Origin: Psococerastis gibbosa
Lineage: Eukaryota > Arthropoda > Insecta > Psocodea > Psocidae
Assembly: GCA_963971405.1 (NCBI GenBank)
Contig: OZ020484.1
Coordinates: 25,358,001 to 25,422,000, forward strand
Length of the DNA stretch: 64,000 nucleotides
Reading direction: 5' to 3'
How positions within the stretch are numbered: the first letter of the stretch is position 1; each line of letters begins with the position of its first letter. The position numbers and the translations under genes are program-made. The notes under the pieces were generated by a model that had not been told where the DNA came from, did no database searches, and saw nothing but the letters and a program-made list of their open reading frames with translations. Positions 32,340-44,527 of this stretch are shown here, in pieces.

Positions 32340-32591
32340 GCGTGGTGGTAGCGTGTAAAAGCACTACGTTGAAGATAGCTGGGACGCGTCGTAAGAATAT
32401 CAGAGGACCGAATGCAAGCAAGCATGACGGGAAGAATAATGCAGAGACGTCCGCGAAACCGCTGTACGGACAAACTAGAAACAGATTTCCGGGAGTTGGG
32501 AGTCCGTGGTTGGTGGAACGTCTTAATAAGACTAGATGATTGGAGGAGTGATGTTGAGCCAATGAGCCGACCACAGCCCATATGGTGGTAG
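32340..32591 (+). pseudogene. LINE reverse-transcriptase ORF, C-terminal fragment
   Basis: The frame beginning at 32379 is open to a stop at 32591 and reads LGRVVRISEDRMQASMTGRI, RRPRNRCTDKLETDFRELGV, RGWWNVLIRLDDWRSDVEP. It holds the LINE tail signatures LGRVVRI..DR, RPRNR and LGV.GWW...DDWR. Upstream, two stops break RVKALR-R-LGRV. Its RPR.R...LET..RELGVR.WW order matches the fragment at 6.4 kb. A 65-codon frame in another phase here is a shadow. Confidence 0.88.
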
Positions 32592-32959
32592 GTATAGGTA
32601 GTACCTAAAGAGGCGACTGAAGAGGTTATTCAGATACATTCATTTAATTGCTTCTAGGAAATTAATTTTTTTTCTAAAAAAAGGAAAAAGACAAAATGCA
32701 TAATGCGCAGTGGTCAAGAAATAGGATCTTCTTACTGTTCGCGGGCCTGCATTCTCATCCAGTTGTCAGTAGTAAGGGGTCCAGTATTGAGGAAATATGA
32801 TTTGATATATGGCAAATAAATTGTTTTTATTTTGTAGACTAAGCTAAGTTATTCATTTTCTTTTAATCAAATATTGTAAAGTGCTCTTACTATTGATGCC
32901 GATTTCTACAATATAAAGCCTATTAAAATTTCAGCAGGTCCTGAACACCAAACAATGCT

Positions 32960-32961
<2 letters not shown>
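32592..32961. other. No recognisable feature
   Basis: Spacer between two LINE relics, with an ATTATT-type base composition and no motif seen. Confidence 0.4.
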
Positions 32962-33007
<46 letters not shown>

Positions 33008-33083
33008 TACATCACACAGCCGTAGCCCTTATGTGTATAAATATTACATAATATAAAGCGAAAAAACAACAACAAAAAATATA

Positions 33084-33407
33084 TACTTTAATCCAAATGG
33101 ACTCGGTGACGTCATCTTCCAAAATAAACAATCTCTCAGTTTTATATTCCTTCTTTATGGCTATTGCCACACCCCCTCCATCACCCTTATTCGCCTTTTT
33201 CAGATCTCTATCTTTGCGATATACTGTGTAGTTTCCCCCGAAAATTTCAGAATTTAAGTACCCATCATTTAACCATGTTTCAGTAAAAGTTACACAGTCG
33301 TAGTCCGTAATGGACAAGTTCATATATAATTCTGAAGTTTTAGTTTTGGCCCCATTTAGATTTTGATAATATATATTAAAATTATTTATATCTTTATCCA
33401 TAGCCAA
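33084..33407 (-). pseudogene. LINE ORF2 N-terminal endonuclease domain (fragment)
   Basis: From Met at 33407 the frame reads INNFNIYYQNLNGAKTK, then DCVTFTETWLNDG at about residues 37-49, a YRKDRD block and GGGVAIAIKKEY, ending near ESIWIKV at residue 108. This is the start of an apurinic/apyrimidinic-like endonuclease domain of a LINE. The N of QNLNG and the E of TETWL sit where the metal-binding Asn and Glu of this fold lie. The full frame is 131 codons, but the last 23 are translation of the 3' untranslated stretch. The domain normally continues another 100 or more residues with further catalytic residues, so the protein is dead. Confidence 0.85.
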
Positions 33408-33540
33408 ATTTTAACATTACATAGTCATAAACAAAATGAAAATAAATAAAAATTCTTCCTAATAGGTAATACATTACCATTGAATGGTGTACTATACTAT
33501 TGTATTGGTAGTTTCCTAAATTCAAACAATAGAAGAGTAG

Positions 33541-33812
33541 TCAGTCCATTGCCTTGATGCCAGTTGGGATGTCAGCAGGAGTTTTAATTAGTAGCACCGG
33601 CGAGCCCTCGCTTTTCCTCATATGCACGTTTCCATTAGAATCAACCCAGCAGTATGCGAAGTTATGTTTTTTCTTTGCCTCTCTTGCTCTCCAATACAGT
33701 TCTTTTCTCCATGGACTCAGGTTTACATTAATATATATCCTCTACACACATTTCTTCTCGTACCGAAGAATTTTGTAGACGGGCCTCTGGACGTTTGGCA
33801 TTTAAAATAATT
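33541..33812 (-). pseudogene. LINE ORF1 protein, C-terminal part
   Basis: The minus strand reads MPNVQRPVYKILRYEKKCV, an in-frame stop, RIYINVNLSPWRKELYWRAR, then EAKKKHNFAYCWVDSNGNVH and a tail with RKSEGSPV, ending in a stop at 33541. A basic 'L+P..R+LYxRARExKK' stretch followed by a 'YxWVxxxGxVxxRK..GSP' hairpin is the usual C-terminus of ORF1 in CR1/Jockey-type LINEs. It lies directly upstream, in element orientation, of the ORF2 endonuclease start, as expected. Confidence 0.75.
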
Positions 33813-34577
33813 AACAATGTGACTATCTCGCCCCCAAAATCTGAAACAGAATTCTATAAATTTCACTGTGACCCAAGTATTTCCTCGTTTGTCTCACGTC
33901 TTGTGAAGAATATTTAATAGCGTTAAATTCAATAAAACTCACCGGCAATACATTTTTTAGGCTATTATTACATTAGGCTAAGTGACACCCCACTAGATTT
34001 TTTTACTTTTTTCGCACAAAATCAAATTTCTCATAAAATATCGATCACATATAATAGAACCATAAATGCGTAGTATAGAAGAAGTAGAAGAAATACTTCT
34101 CTACATTGTAATACGTAATGTCTAGGTGACACTAACACATTACCGTAGTTTACCACAGTTTTTGAAAGCGTAGACTTTACCTAACCTTTAGCTTTTTAAA
34201 CGTCAGAAGCTGTGGCCAAACGATGAGGCGTCTACATACTATGCGCCAAAACGTAGAAAAGCATTTCATCTACTTCTGCTACTATGATTGATCAGTAATT
34301 TATGGGAAATATGATATTATTCAAAATGAGTCCAATTTGCCCTTAAATGACTTTCTTACTTTGGTCTTGTGACAATTAGGCGCTTCCCCCTCCCTTTTGC
34401 AGTTATATTTAGTTGTTGATAATGGTTCCTTTTTTAATGTTAATTGTTGGAACCATTTTCTTTCGTAGAATAGCTTTCCGTTAGCTGCACATTTGCCCAG
34501 ATTCCATGTTTATTAATTTTTGTATTAGAGTTAGCACTTATGATAGGATTCCCTAACCATGTACTTTAGAAAAAAAG
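33813..34577. other. Probable decayed ORF1 continuation, then no recognisable feature
   Basis: Just beyond 33812 the minus strand has weak ORF1-like pieces in shifted frames (VTVKFIEFCFRFW, SHIVNYF). Farther right I see nothing that can be named. Confidence 0.35.
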
Positions 34578-34700
34578 CCGTGGGACGACAACCGAATGAG
34601 GGTCTAGGCCTGAGGACTGGAAGCGGATCCACTCTCTTGACCACTGCACTATTTGGGATGTTGCGGTCAGCACATGCCCGGCGGCCACATACATATAGAT
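34578..34700. repeat. Dispersed repeat paired with 25690-25800
   Basis: It begins cgtgggacgacaaccgaatg, contains gatccactctcttgaccact and ends gcccggcggccacatac. The partner at 25.7 kb is more decayed. The small open frames over it on both strands have no recognisable content. Confidence 0.65.
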
Positions 34701-35517
34701 TTTTCATCCAAGAAATTAATCTCCCACTGATGCCTACGGAATACAAATATTTATTGCAGGCTGCACAACCAGGTTTTGGTCAGGTTTTGGCGGCTAATTT
34801 TACCATACAAGAGCGGGAAATGTAATTGCACAAAAGAAAAAATAAACAACACTGACATAAACAAGAAATCGGCGACAGTCACACACTTCGGTTTTTACAA
34901 CATTTTTTTACATCAAGGCGGAGGAAAAAATGTGGATACCTTGATTTCTTCTGTTAGGTTGGCATATTTATAGCAAACGCTTGCATCTCTTTGGACATTT
35001 ACCACATTGTTCTGTTGGCACACTTGATCGATGCTGCTAGTTTATTGTAGACAGAAACAAAGCAGCCGCAAAGGTTTCACGCATTTTCTACGTATTTAAC
35101 AAATCAACGAGGTTTTTACTCTTTGGGGTCTACTAAGATTTTTTTTCTTTTTTACAACATTCTTCTTGTATTGTATTTTTTTGGTCAAATTATAAAATTA
35201 CACGTTTAGGTTATGTATCAGACACATGTTACACTGTTGCTGTATCGAAGATAAAATGGGTAGGCTATACTTCGAAAGTTGAATACTGCCCCTATGGCCC
35301 TATGAAAGCCGCCGAAGTCTTGCTTATGCCTGTCAATGGTAAGAAAGCCTCAGTTTGTTTATTACGGTTGGTTAACATCAGGGACCTGTGCCAGTATGCG
35401 AACGAGACAAATAGAGAAACGGAAATAATACCAATTTTAGGGTGACCAGACGTAACATTCTTAAGAGTAGTAGAATGGTTGGACACAGTCCCAGGCCACG
35501 GTGTGGGCCCATAGGAC
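34701..35517. other. No recognisable feature
   Basis: Unassigned single-copy-looking sequence. Confidence 0.4.
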
Positions 35518-35608
35518 AGTGGACCTCCTGATTATAGTGGATTCCGAACCACTTGGGAAACACAGTGAAGTCACACGATTAGTTCGGAGGTGACCAGGAC
35601 AAGTCCTA
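35518..35608. repeat. Dispersed repeat paired with 51740-51832
   Basis: About 90 bp shared in the same orientation: gtggacctcctgattatagt, then ggattc.gaacca, then aagtc.cacgatta.ttcgga and ccaggac. Differences are mostly transitions. Class unknown. Confidence 0.75.
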
Positions 35609-36794
35609 CCATGTTTCCCTACCGGCACTGTGAACACGACTAAGTTATCTGCATCTCTGAACCTGCTCTGCTCCGCTGGATATTCTTAAGAGTAAAGTAG
35701 GTACTCAGTACCCGGTAGTACCACCTTTTTCTCAAGACAACGCAATCAAATATTTATTTAAAAAATTGACAATTTTACAAGTAAATTTATAAATTTGAGC
35801 TTGTTTTTAAAGGAAAATGCTTCTGAAGTGAAAAATCTTCGCTTGGATGTCCCATTGATGCCCATTTCTGGCGGGAGCTTCTTATATTATCATGAGAGTT
35901 GCGCCTATAATTACCCTATACCACCATTCATACTTTCCAAAGATAGAGCGGGTGGGCACCAGCCTACTACTACTACTACCCCCCCCCCCCCTGGCATCCA
36001 AACGGCATGTAGTATTTTTTACTTCCAGAATTCTGGCCACCCACCGATCATGTTCAAAAATCTAAATCGTTAGTATATAGTTTAATAGTCCTAAACGCCT
36101 AGGAGGTCCACAAGAAGCACTTCAACGAAGGTGGGAAGGTGGGGGAAGGGGCAAGGTGGTAGTGTGCTTGTACTTGTGCGAGTCTTTACACACCTAGCGG
36201 TCGGAAACGTCACAGTAGGAAAATCACGGTAAGTTGACTGAGACATACTTTGCAAGTGTCATCTTACAAATGATATTGTCATTGTGCGATGCAAGCTTTG
36301 TATTTTTTTTTTATATTTCTTGTTCTTAAACGAATGTGATTATTGTTCGTTTGATTTAAAAACTCCACGAGGGTCCCACTCCAAAGGTGAGCACCTTCTG
36401 GAGCGAGGGTGTGAGAGTTAGGGATGCTTGGATTAAATAACATAATGTCACACTGAAAACTTCCATCTGAGTCCATTTACGAAATTCCGGTGAGCAATTA
36501 AAAATAATTTATGATTGTAATTTCAGCAATAATTTCGACCCTCACAATCCCCCCTCGCCCCCCCCCCCCCAACCCGGGGGAGGCGTGAGTAACGATGCGG
36601 TACACACGGTACACCAGTATTTCTACACATCCCGTGTCTACAATACAAGCCTTAGTCGTTATTTTAAAATGTAATTTACGGTAGTATTAGGTAGACTTTT
36701 AAAATATGCTGTCGCTGAACTGAGTTCAGCAGCTATAGCACCAAAGCTGAAGGTTGACCAATGGAAAATAGAATGGATCGCTCCTAACCATAAA
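35609..36794. other. No recognisable feature; poly-C runs
   Basis: It contains C10-C11 runs near 35981 and 36555. These resemble the poly-C that marks ends of the hAT-like elements nearby, but no inverted repeat could be completed around them. Confidence 0.4.
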
Positions 36795-37226
36795 CTGTGG
36801 CGTAGCCAGGGGGAGGGATCAGCTGGGTCTGGATCCCCCCCCCCCCCAAATTTATAAAAACAGCAATTTTTCCAGAGATTTATTTTAAACAATTCTCAAT
36901 CAAAATGTAAAAAATTGCACCATTTCAGGCCTGTTTTTTTCAAAACCCTTCCCCCGGGGGCAACTTCCGGGCCCCCTATTGGTCTCCCGAACCCTCGGGT
37001 GCCTGGGCAAGGGAAATTAAGGAAAATAAGATCATGTCCCCTTATTAGAAGCTGCTTACGTTCATGAGAACGGCTTTCCTCTTTTTCTACTATTTCACGA
37101 TAAAAGGGGGGGGGGAGCGCCAAATGAAGCACCTCCCCCTTCGAAAACCTATCGTAAGTGGGCAAACTCTATGTATTGATGTATGAAAACTGGACCCCCC
37201 AAAAAAAAATTCTGGCTACGCCGCTG
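36795..37226. mobile_element. hAT-type non-autonomous element, 432 bp, 7/8 target duplication
   Basis: The ends are CTGTGGCGTAGCCAG at the left and CTGGCTACGCCGCTG at the right, which form an inverted repeat around GGCGTAGCCAG. The flanks ACCATAAA at 36787-36794 and ACCATAAC at 37227-37234 match at 7 of 8. Poly-C or poly-A runs lie just inside each end. The CAGTGGCGTAGCCAG type of end is a widespread hAT signature. The interior frames (89 codons) show no transposase motif. Confidence 0.9.
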
Positions 37227-37328
37227 ACCATAACCAAAGTATTGCCTATAGCGGGCGAGTGAAAATGTCATTTCACTGTTTTGTCATGTTGAGCCTAATT
37301 GAGCCCTGGAAAAATATTGCACCTACGT

Positions 37329-37500
37329 CATGAACGGATACGGGGGGCAGGAGGGGTAGCTGCCCCCCCCCCCCCCAAATTTGGTAAATATATTGTTAAT
37401 TAATTTATTACGCTCTGATTTAATCGATCCTACATCATATGTTTTTCCTATTTTGACCCACAGCTACCCCCCCCCCCCAAATGGGATCGATCCGTCCCTG
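37329..37500. mobile_element. hAT-type MITE, 172 bp, imperfect 8-bp duplication
   Basis: The right end GATCCGTCCCTG is the complement of the hAT-style end CAGGGACGGATC. The left end CATGAACGGATACGG is a mutated counterpart. The flanks ACCTACGT at 37321-37328 and GCTTACGT at 37501-37508 agree at 6 of 8. Inside, both arms carry cagctaccc/ggggtagctg and long C/G runs. It is older than the element at 21815. Confidence 0.8.
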
Positions 37501-37884
37501 GCTTACGTCCAGCATATGCAACACTGAAAAGCAATTATTCTCTGTTGAGAGACAAATTCCCATATACTTTTTATTCCCGTAAGTCAATTAAATATTAAAT
37601 GAGGTTTATTTACGATAATTTACACTTATTCACAGATAAGTTATTCTTTAACCTTGGAGCGCATGCGTGACAGCATTCCCAGACCCGCATATTCCAGGAT
37701 GTTACAAGCTCACTTTTTCTCTTTGTCACTGTAGTATAGTAGTATCATACGAATAAAGGAATTAAATGCATTTAATTATATAAGAATATTATTATAAGTA
37801 TACTGTACATCAAACAATTTTGGTTGGTGCTTCTGTAGCCTTACCACGGCGTGTAAGGGATAAGCCCAATAAATGCAAATTTAC

Positions 37885-38113
37885 TGCCAGCGGCCCGATC
37901 AAGGCAATTATAATACCGGGGTTAATATAATAATAATAATAACAATTCGTATATTTTTTCTAAAATGATTGGCGTAACAAATATAATATAATACCCTGGT
38001 ATTAAAAATGTAAACAAGGTAATTTTACAATGGAAACTGCTATTCAAAATTTGTTTGCTTACAGTTTTAACCCCAGGAGTAAGTTAATACCAATCGCCAT
38101 AATCGGCCCACAG
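37885..38113. mobile_element. MITE of the 'ATTATAATACCGGGG' family
   Basis: The left end gccagcggcccgatcaaggc leads into attataataccggggttaa. The right end is taataccaatcgccataatc then ggccca, the complement of the left with some wear. It shares a tgtaaacaaggtaattttac block and a tttaaccccagga block with 14812-15086, and has a (ATA)n expansion at the left. The 89-codon frame starting at 38030 lies partly in the element and is not a gene. Confidence 0.75.
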
Positions 38114-39539
38114 GAGTTAGAATGGAGTAAATTGATACTACACATTTTTTTTCTGCAGAGATTAGTAATTGTTGCATATGCTTCATTTAAGTATAACATG
38201 CTTTTTTTCTGCGCTCAGTGGTTCTTGCATGACAAAAACAAAATGAATTTCGTCTGCTGGGAAAGGGTAATTTTAACATTGTTAAAATTGTTTAAATAAT
38301 TCCCGGAGTAAGTTATTCTTCAAACGCCATGGTAGGGCAGCTGCTGGACTCGAAAAAAAAAGTTATTCGCAGCTTTAATTTCAAGCATCGGTAAATATTC
38401 AGCACAAAGGGTCAAAGGACCCTACCCTATTATGATAAAGTCCATTAGCCATTACCATACGCAAAAAAATCCATAGAAAACTTGACTTGTTCAAACCATG
38501 ATTATTTAAAAAAAATCCCCAAAGCTGTCCACTTAATTAAGGATTTCAAGAACCCTCGATACGCTAAAAGAGTGGTTTTGGTATTCAAAGGCCACTACAC
38601 GTCGTATTATAGCCCTTTGGAGCCTCCCCCACGCTGCAGTGGACCGTTGCCCGGCAGGATGCTGTTGCCACTTGTCGGTCTGCCATTCAAGAGGCTTTCT
38701 TGGCTGGTGGTCCCTAGTTGGAGAGCCATTGACCATCATGTTTCCATCAATATTGTTTCAAAGTGGAGATTGAGTGTGCGAGTTCGCCCTAGTTTAGGTC
38801 AATTAGAGGAATTGACGTGCCTTGCTGTCAGGCTTAAATGAAATTGTTAACTTGAGTGCTGATTGATTTTAACATGCTGTCCTTTGTAGAAACATTAAAC
38901 ATACTCAGAAAATGATTAATATTCGGAATTATTGTACCTATAAACTCAGAGTATCATATTCAAATGTAATTAGTTAAAGTATAGTACTGAACTGTGTATA
39001 TCATAAATTCGGAGACTTTGTAAAACTTGGTTTCATAAAATATAATCAACTTATTTCTTAGTAAGTACAGTTCTGTTTAAGTCACAGTCTCACAGATAAT
39101 AAAAATCGGGACAGGCTTACAGGTTATAGTGAAATGTAACAAAAAATTGAGTTTTGGTTACACTTTTGACGTGAGCCTAAATCAGTTAGTCAATTCTTAT
39201 TATGTGACGTGAAACTTGTCTAATAAATGAGTTTATTATGTAAAAAAAACGGAATGGATTTAATTTTGTCTTGCAGTATGGTACGTAGTTTTGCCTCGTA
39301 GTACAGTATATAACCATAGATTTTCGAAACATCCAACAAGATCTGTAAAACTTCAGCTTTAACTTTCCATTGAAACTAATTTTTTCCATACTGTACTTGG
39401 GATATAAAGGTAGCAAACAAGACATTTGTACCTGGTTTTCAAAAAGCAATAAAGAAAAAAAGAATAGATAACAGAGAAAAATGAGCTAATGGCATAGTTA
39501 TTAAACATTAGTTCACCAGAAGCAAAGAAGGGTGGAATT
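38114..39539. other. No recognisable feature
   Basis: It includes the 119-codon plus-strand frame 38482-38841 over a GC-richer patch. It has no recognisable motif, and a minus-strand frame overlaps it. Confidence 0.4.
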
Positions 39540-39810
39540 ATGGCGGCAATTCCGCCGGCAAATTTACTTCATTTGTGATTTGAGATTTTTTGTTTGTTTT
39601 GTTTTAAGGAGACTATTATATAGATACTTAACTTATCTATTATAAATTAAGTTATAGTATGGTAGCAGACATCATTAATAAGTCTCTACCATATTATAAC
39701 TTAATTTATAATAGATAAGTTAAGTATCTACATAATAGTCTCCTTAAAAGAAAACAAACAAAAAATCTCAAATCACAAATGAAGAAATTCGCCGGTGGAA
39801 TTGCCGCCTA
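39540..39810. mobile_element. Long near-perfect palindrome, probable foldback MITE
   Basis: Arms of about 130 bp at 39540-39670 and 39682-39810 are inverted and differ at only about eight positions, around an 11-nt loop (atcattaataa). The outer ends are TGGCGGCAATTCCGCCGGC and its counterpart GCCGGTGGAATTGCCGCC. Arm blocks include catttgtgatttgagat and gatacttaacttatctatt. As RNA or single-stranded DNA it would form a hairpin of more than 120 bp. The ends resemble, but are not the same as, the GGCGGGGATTCC ends of the 27.0-kb element. Confidence 0.95.
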
Positions 39811-42800
39811 TGGGCCGCGTCACAATGGAAAAGTTTTGTATATGAATCGATAGAGAAATGATTTCAAAAGTCAATGTTTTGATTGCTTGGGCCCATGATT
39901 TGAATGATCTGATTGGTTGGGTGCAAGCATTTTCCAATTCGAAAGTTGTCCATAGTTTTTGCAAAGCCGTGTTTGGCGCTCCCACTCAAGAACGCACTGC
40001 CAACAATTGAGCTTCCTGTCCACCTGAAAATATGAATCTGTTGTAGGAATCGTATGAAACTGAAATTGCGATAATTAATTTTAAAAAAAAGCTAAAATTC
40101 ACAAGTAACATCATTAGCAATGTCGCTTGATTTTGTGCCGTAGTGGGTGCCTGCACGAGGCAACCTTGTAGGAGCTGATAATGTGGCATAACAAGGCTTG
40201 CCGCGGGCTATTCCGAACCTGGCAAGTTATATATTTATCCCCTCGTTAAAAAAGTAGCCCAGCGCAGCTCCCTTTATCTAAAAACATGAACCATTTCATC
40301 GGGCTTGGCAGCTTATTCTGATACGAGTGTAAAGGCCCAAAGCTTCTCTGTTAGCTCTACGTGTTTTCGTTTTGCTATTGGGTCTTAAAACTGTGTAGTT
40401 AATGATCGCGCAAATGCTGCTCATTTACATAAAAATGCGTAAAATTTGTGTTGATACTAAAATTCCGACTCATTTTGTTGCGTTGAGTGCTTGGGTTGGT
40501 CGCTGTATCTTCGTTACTCGTTGTATCTATAGATACGTTTCTGAGGTGTACCCTTCAATTGTAGTAAATTATTATAATATGATACAATCAAAATATATAT
40601 GGTTATACAATACATACTACAGAATCTACTTCATATCGAGTGCTTGATGTAATAACAGTAATAAACTGTTCATGATTTCAAATATCCCTGATACAATATT
40701 CCTTAAATTTGACATAAACTGGCGATCCTAAAGTATTGATCAAACTGTCTATACGTTAGATCGGTCATGTTACTGTTGTTATCCTACATCGTAGGTACTA
40801 CTAAAAAAATATTACAACAGATGAGTGCAACGAAAAAAGGTACCGCTATCGTAATGCACGTATCGTAATAAATAGATTGTCAGACAATGCATTAAAGGGT
40901 AAAGGAGAATTATTGCTTATCAAACCGTAATATTTTTACTTCCTTCTCTTGAGAATTTTACGTATATGGATGCAGAATACGCTCTCGTTGTGTTCTTGGA
41001 AATACCCTCTTGCATATTTTTAGTGATTTCATGCATATGACAAGTACCTCCCTACCTACTGCTTACAGAGTGAATAAATACGTTTGTCACAATTTTAACT
41101 TTTTTTTCTCTTAACGTAACTCTTTTCTGCTTTCTTTGACGTTAATTCCAGCTACGCTAGTTACGAATACTCTACACTCTCATTATATACTGTCTACTCC
41201 GTACTGTGTAATTAAGTAGCCTACATTTTAACCCATTCAGTTTCACCTGCATATATATTTTGCTTATTTTATGCAGTGTATAACGGAACTTTGATTCAAC
41301 TTACATTTTATTGTATCTTTGTTTCATACATACTGTATGTAAGTTATATCCTCTTGGTCACCAATTTTTACTACTAGGCTCAGGTGCATTGTTATGGCGT
41401 TAGAAAGAATATTCTTCTTGATATCTACCACGTCAGTGCACCCTTCAGGGTGTCAAGAAACTCTTAATACGTACATAACACAATCTTTTTTTTGCTTTTG
41501 CTTGGGCATGGCTTCAACTGGTGTAGGTGTTGCCTACTCTGAAAATGTTTTCAAATGCACCGTAATAAAACAAACAACCAGAAAATGCCATTCTTCAATC
41601 GGCTTCGGTGGCAAGATGCTTGTACTTGTCCGAGTCTCTACACAACATCAGTCATCACATGTATTAAGTTACTTAGTGAGGCGAAGAGGCTTATGGGATG
41701 CAGTCGTTAAATTTATTAAAGAAAAACAATGCTTGTTATCAGTAAATAATGAGTAGTAGGGTATCTCCCTAATGGAAGATCCATTTTCCTTACTTGCAAA
41801 GGGCAATGAAAAGGACCAGACATTTTCTAAGAAGTGCACAAGATATATCACAACCCATTTCGCAAGTAGCATCCCCGGGGGGTAACAGCAGGAAAAGCTA
41901 TAGCAATGATAATACCCATTGACCACATTTTGCTGACGTATTACCCCACCTAGTGCTGACCTACACTTCCGCCATCTTTTCCAGCTGAAATTTATAGTAG
42001 TTGCCATTGCTTTTCACTCGGCTGCACATCCTGATTGATGCAGCTACTCCGCTGGAAATCGACCTGGTTTCCAGTCAGCTATTGCGAGTTCTTGCAGAAT
42101 TTATTGCAGACAGTGTTATTGCGCGAGAAATGAACTCAATTTTTTCGGTCTTGGTGTACTACTTTAAACTCCAGCAGAAGAAAAATAGATGTTGGTGTTC
42201 TAGTCGCACCGCAGTTGATTGTAATAATTTTTTTATTGACCGAGACAGTGAGTTTTCAAGCTTATATTATCATTTCCCTCAAAAAATAGTCTGTGTAGCT
42301 TACCCGGAAATAATCTGAGACGTCCTCCAACTCAATCAGAGCGATCAATGCTTCCTTAAGACAGACATCCAAAGTCAAGAATGTGCAACAACCAGCTGTG
42401 GCTGCGATTGCCAATGCAATCCTAAGACGACCGATGGTAATTTTAATTTATTTATTTATTTAAAAATGTTAATTGCATGCAAACAATTTAATGAATGTAT
42501 CCGATTGACCTCTTCTCTGTATGTTAGTGCCCGTGTTCAGTTATAACACATCCGATCGCATGATTTATAGACAATCGCATAAGTGCAAGCAAGCTACCAC
42601 CTTGCCACGGAAACCTATAAATTGTCTGCATAATAAGTTAGTTTAATGTTAGCATTAAATTACTATATAGTATATTACTAGAATATATCTGACATCCTGG
42701 GTGGAAAGTAATGAACTATATTTTTTTCCATTGCCCTTACATGCAGACGAACAATTTTGACTGAATCACATACACATCTTTACTAACTCCCCCCCCCCCC

Positions 42801-44527
42801 CTCTACTATAGGGGTTGAATATTTTCCAACGTTGATTTATTATTTTGTGTTCTTGTACCATTGCAATTCTGGGGATTTATATTACATTGGGGCAAATACA
42901 GCAGGTACTAGTCTTGTGGAATAAAACTTTAACGAATTTGTCTGTAAATAGTTTAGGGGTGCTCAGCGTCCTTTATCTTGGATGTTAGAGTGCTTGAGCT
43001 GAGGAATACCATACAAGTCCAGCGTCCGCAGGATAATTATTATAATAAAAAGTGTTTGCGATAGATGGTTGTAACGAGCCTCACATTGTTCTGAATGTAA
43101 AACTATTGTATATAGATCTATCAAAACTACACTGCAATTCTCTCTGAGACACTGAAAATCAATGGAAACCCCCCAATGGGGGAGCAGTCTAGTCGGCGAG
43201 GAAAGTCTTGGATCGTATAAAACAATTACCACAGGGGTAGAAAGAGCCTCGTCCCTAGGGTGCGCCAGCCTCAAAGTAGTCGGCCAGTGTTTCCATGCAA
43301 ATTCCAGTTTGGAGAAGGGGGGGGGGGGGTGAATCTGAATGCTTCTAGATGTAGTGCATTTAGAGGCTTCCATTGTTTTGAGTCGAGCCCCAAATCCTAT
43401 TCCAGCTCATGTGCTCAGGCCAAAGGAAGGAAAACTTTACAAATACCATCTCAAATAAGATGGAAAATCTTCAGTACTAGTTGTATAATGCCAGTTTTTT
43501 TTTCTCTTTTGTGTCATGTCTCGACCCTACATTTCTACTTCTTTACCAGCTGGACTATTCCTGTCAGCAAAATTAATACAAATTTATAAAACGCGACCTG
43601 GAACTAAGAGATTTCAGACACTGTTGTGTTGATGATGTTGATTTCACCAGCAGTTTATGTATTCGAATAAAGGCAATGTTCCATTCCTTTTTAAGCAGGC
43701 AAGTTTTTAAAACTAATTCTAAAGATATGCACCTAAATAAGGCTATTATTTTATTCCTCAGAGGAATTTTAATGTGGTTACTGTATGTGTTGATTTATGG
43801 TAATATGTTACAGAATGATTTGACCAAGTATTTGACTTAGCAAAGTTGTATATGCGGAAATTATGTAACTATCTATCTGTATGTTATAAAATGCTTAAAA
43901 ATATAGAAAATCTACGAATCCATCTCATTTACGTATTACTAGTGCAATAATGCATGGCCATTTGGAAAATTGTGTTTTCATTGAATGCATTGACTTTATT
44001 ATACGATAGATGGAACGTTTTGAAGAGAAAATATAGCATGTTTAGCCGTTTATTGATACAACAAGTGGGCTATTTGTTTTCTATTGTTTTCGCATTTGGG
44101 ATTGGTTTGCATAAATCATGGCGGTACAACGATTTTCCTGCGAGTAAATCTATTCCCGTTCGCTTGTTTTATATTCATTGTTTATGGAAAAATGGCTTGC
44201 GAATACTTTGTTATAAAATTACAGTATGGGGCCTTACTGGCTGCAGTAGTTCTTTTGAGTTAGATACGATAGCCTACTAAAATACATACGGTATCTGAAG
44301 TAAAAGGTTCAGTTAATTAAGCACTCGATATTAGCATTTCCAAATTCAGTATGTACTGTATAGTAATTCAACTTCAAATCCGTTGCCCGTCTGTCGTTCG
44401 GTCTGTTCCTTGACAATCATGGCATTCCTTATAAATAGGAAGATTCAACTAAGAGGATGGCAACCGGCAACAAGGGCCCTAGCAATAAACATTATTGCTG
44501 TAATATTGTGTTATAGGCTATCGAAGG
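39811..44527. other. No recognisable feature; a few low-complexity runs
   Basis: A 4.7-kb stretch. A TTTA run at 42443-42461, a C13 run at 42788-42800 and a G12 run near 43318 are the only landmarks. The longest frames (120, 112, 136 and 108 codons) overlap one another on opposite strands and show no motif. 36110-36200 and 41600-41645 share a short cttgtacttgtncgagtct phrase. Confidence 0.4.

Larger units (their letters stand above)
32962..33812 (-). mobile_element. Internally deleted LINE with poly(A) tail (CR1/Jockey-like)
   Basis: A retrotransposon relic read on the minus strand. In order it holds the end of ORF1 (33812 to 33541), a gap of about 130 bp, the start of ORF2 with its endonuclease domain (33407 to about 33084), a 78-nt AT-rich 3' stretch holding AATAAA next to the tail, and a 44-nt poly(A) at 33005-32962. 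The reverse transcriptase and the rest of ORF2 are absent. The element therefore jumps from endonuclease codon about 108 directly to a 3' end, by internal deletion or premature polyadenylation. The clean poly(A) tail shows it was inserted through an RNA. Confidence 0.82.

Noticed and set aside
42963..43373. 136-codon minus-strand frame
   Set aside because: Overlaps a plus-strand frame of similar length over a poly-G run. No motif seen.
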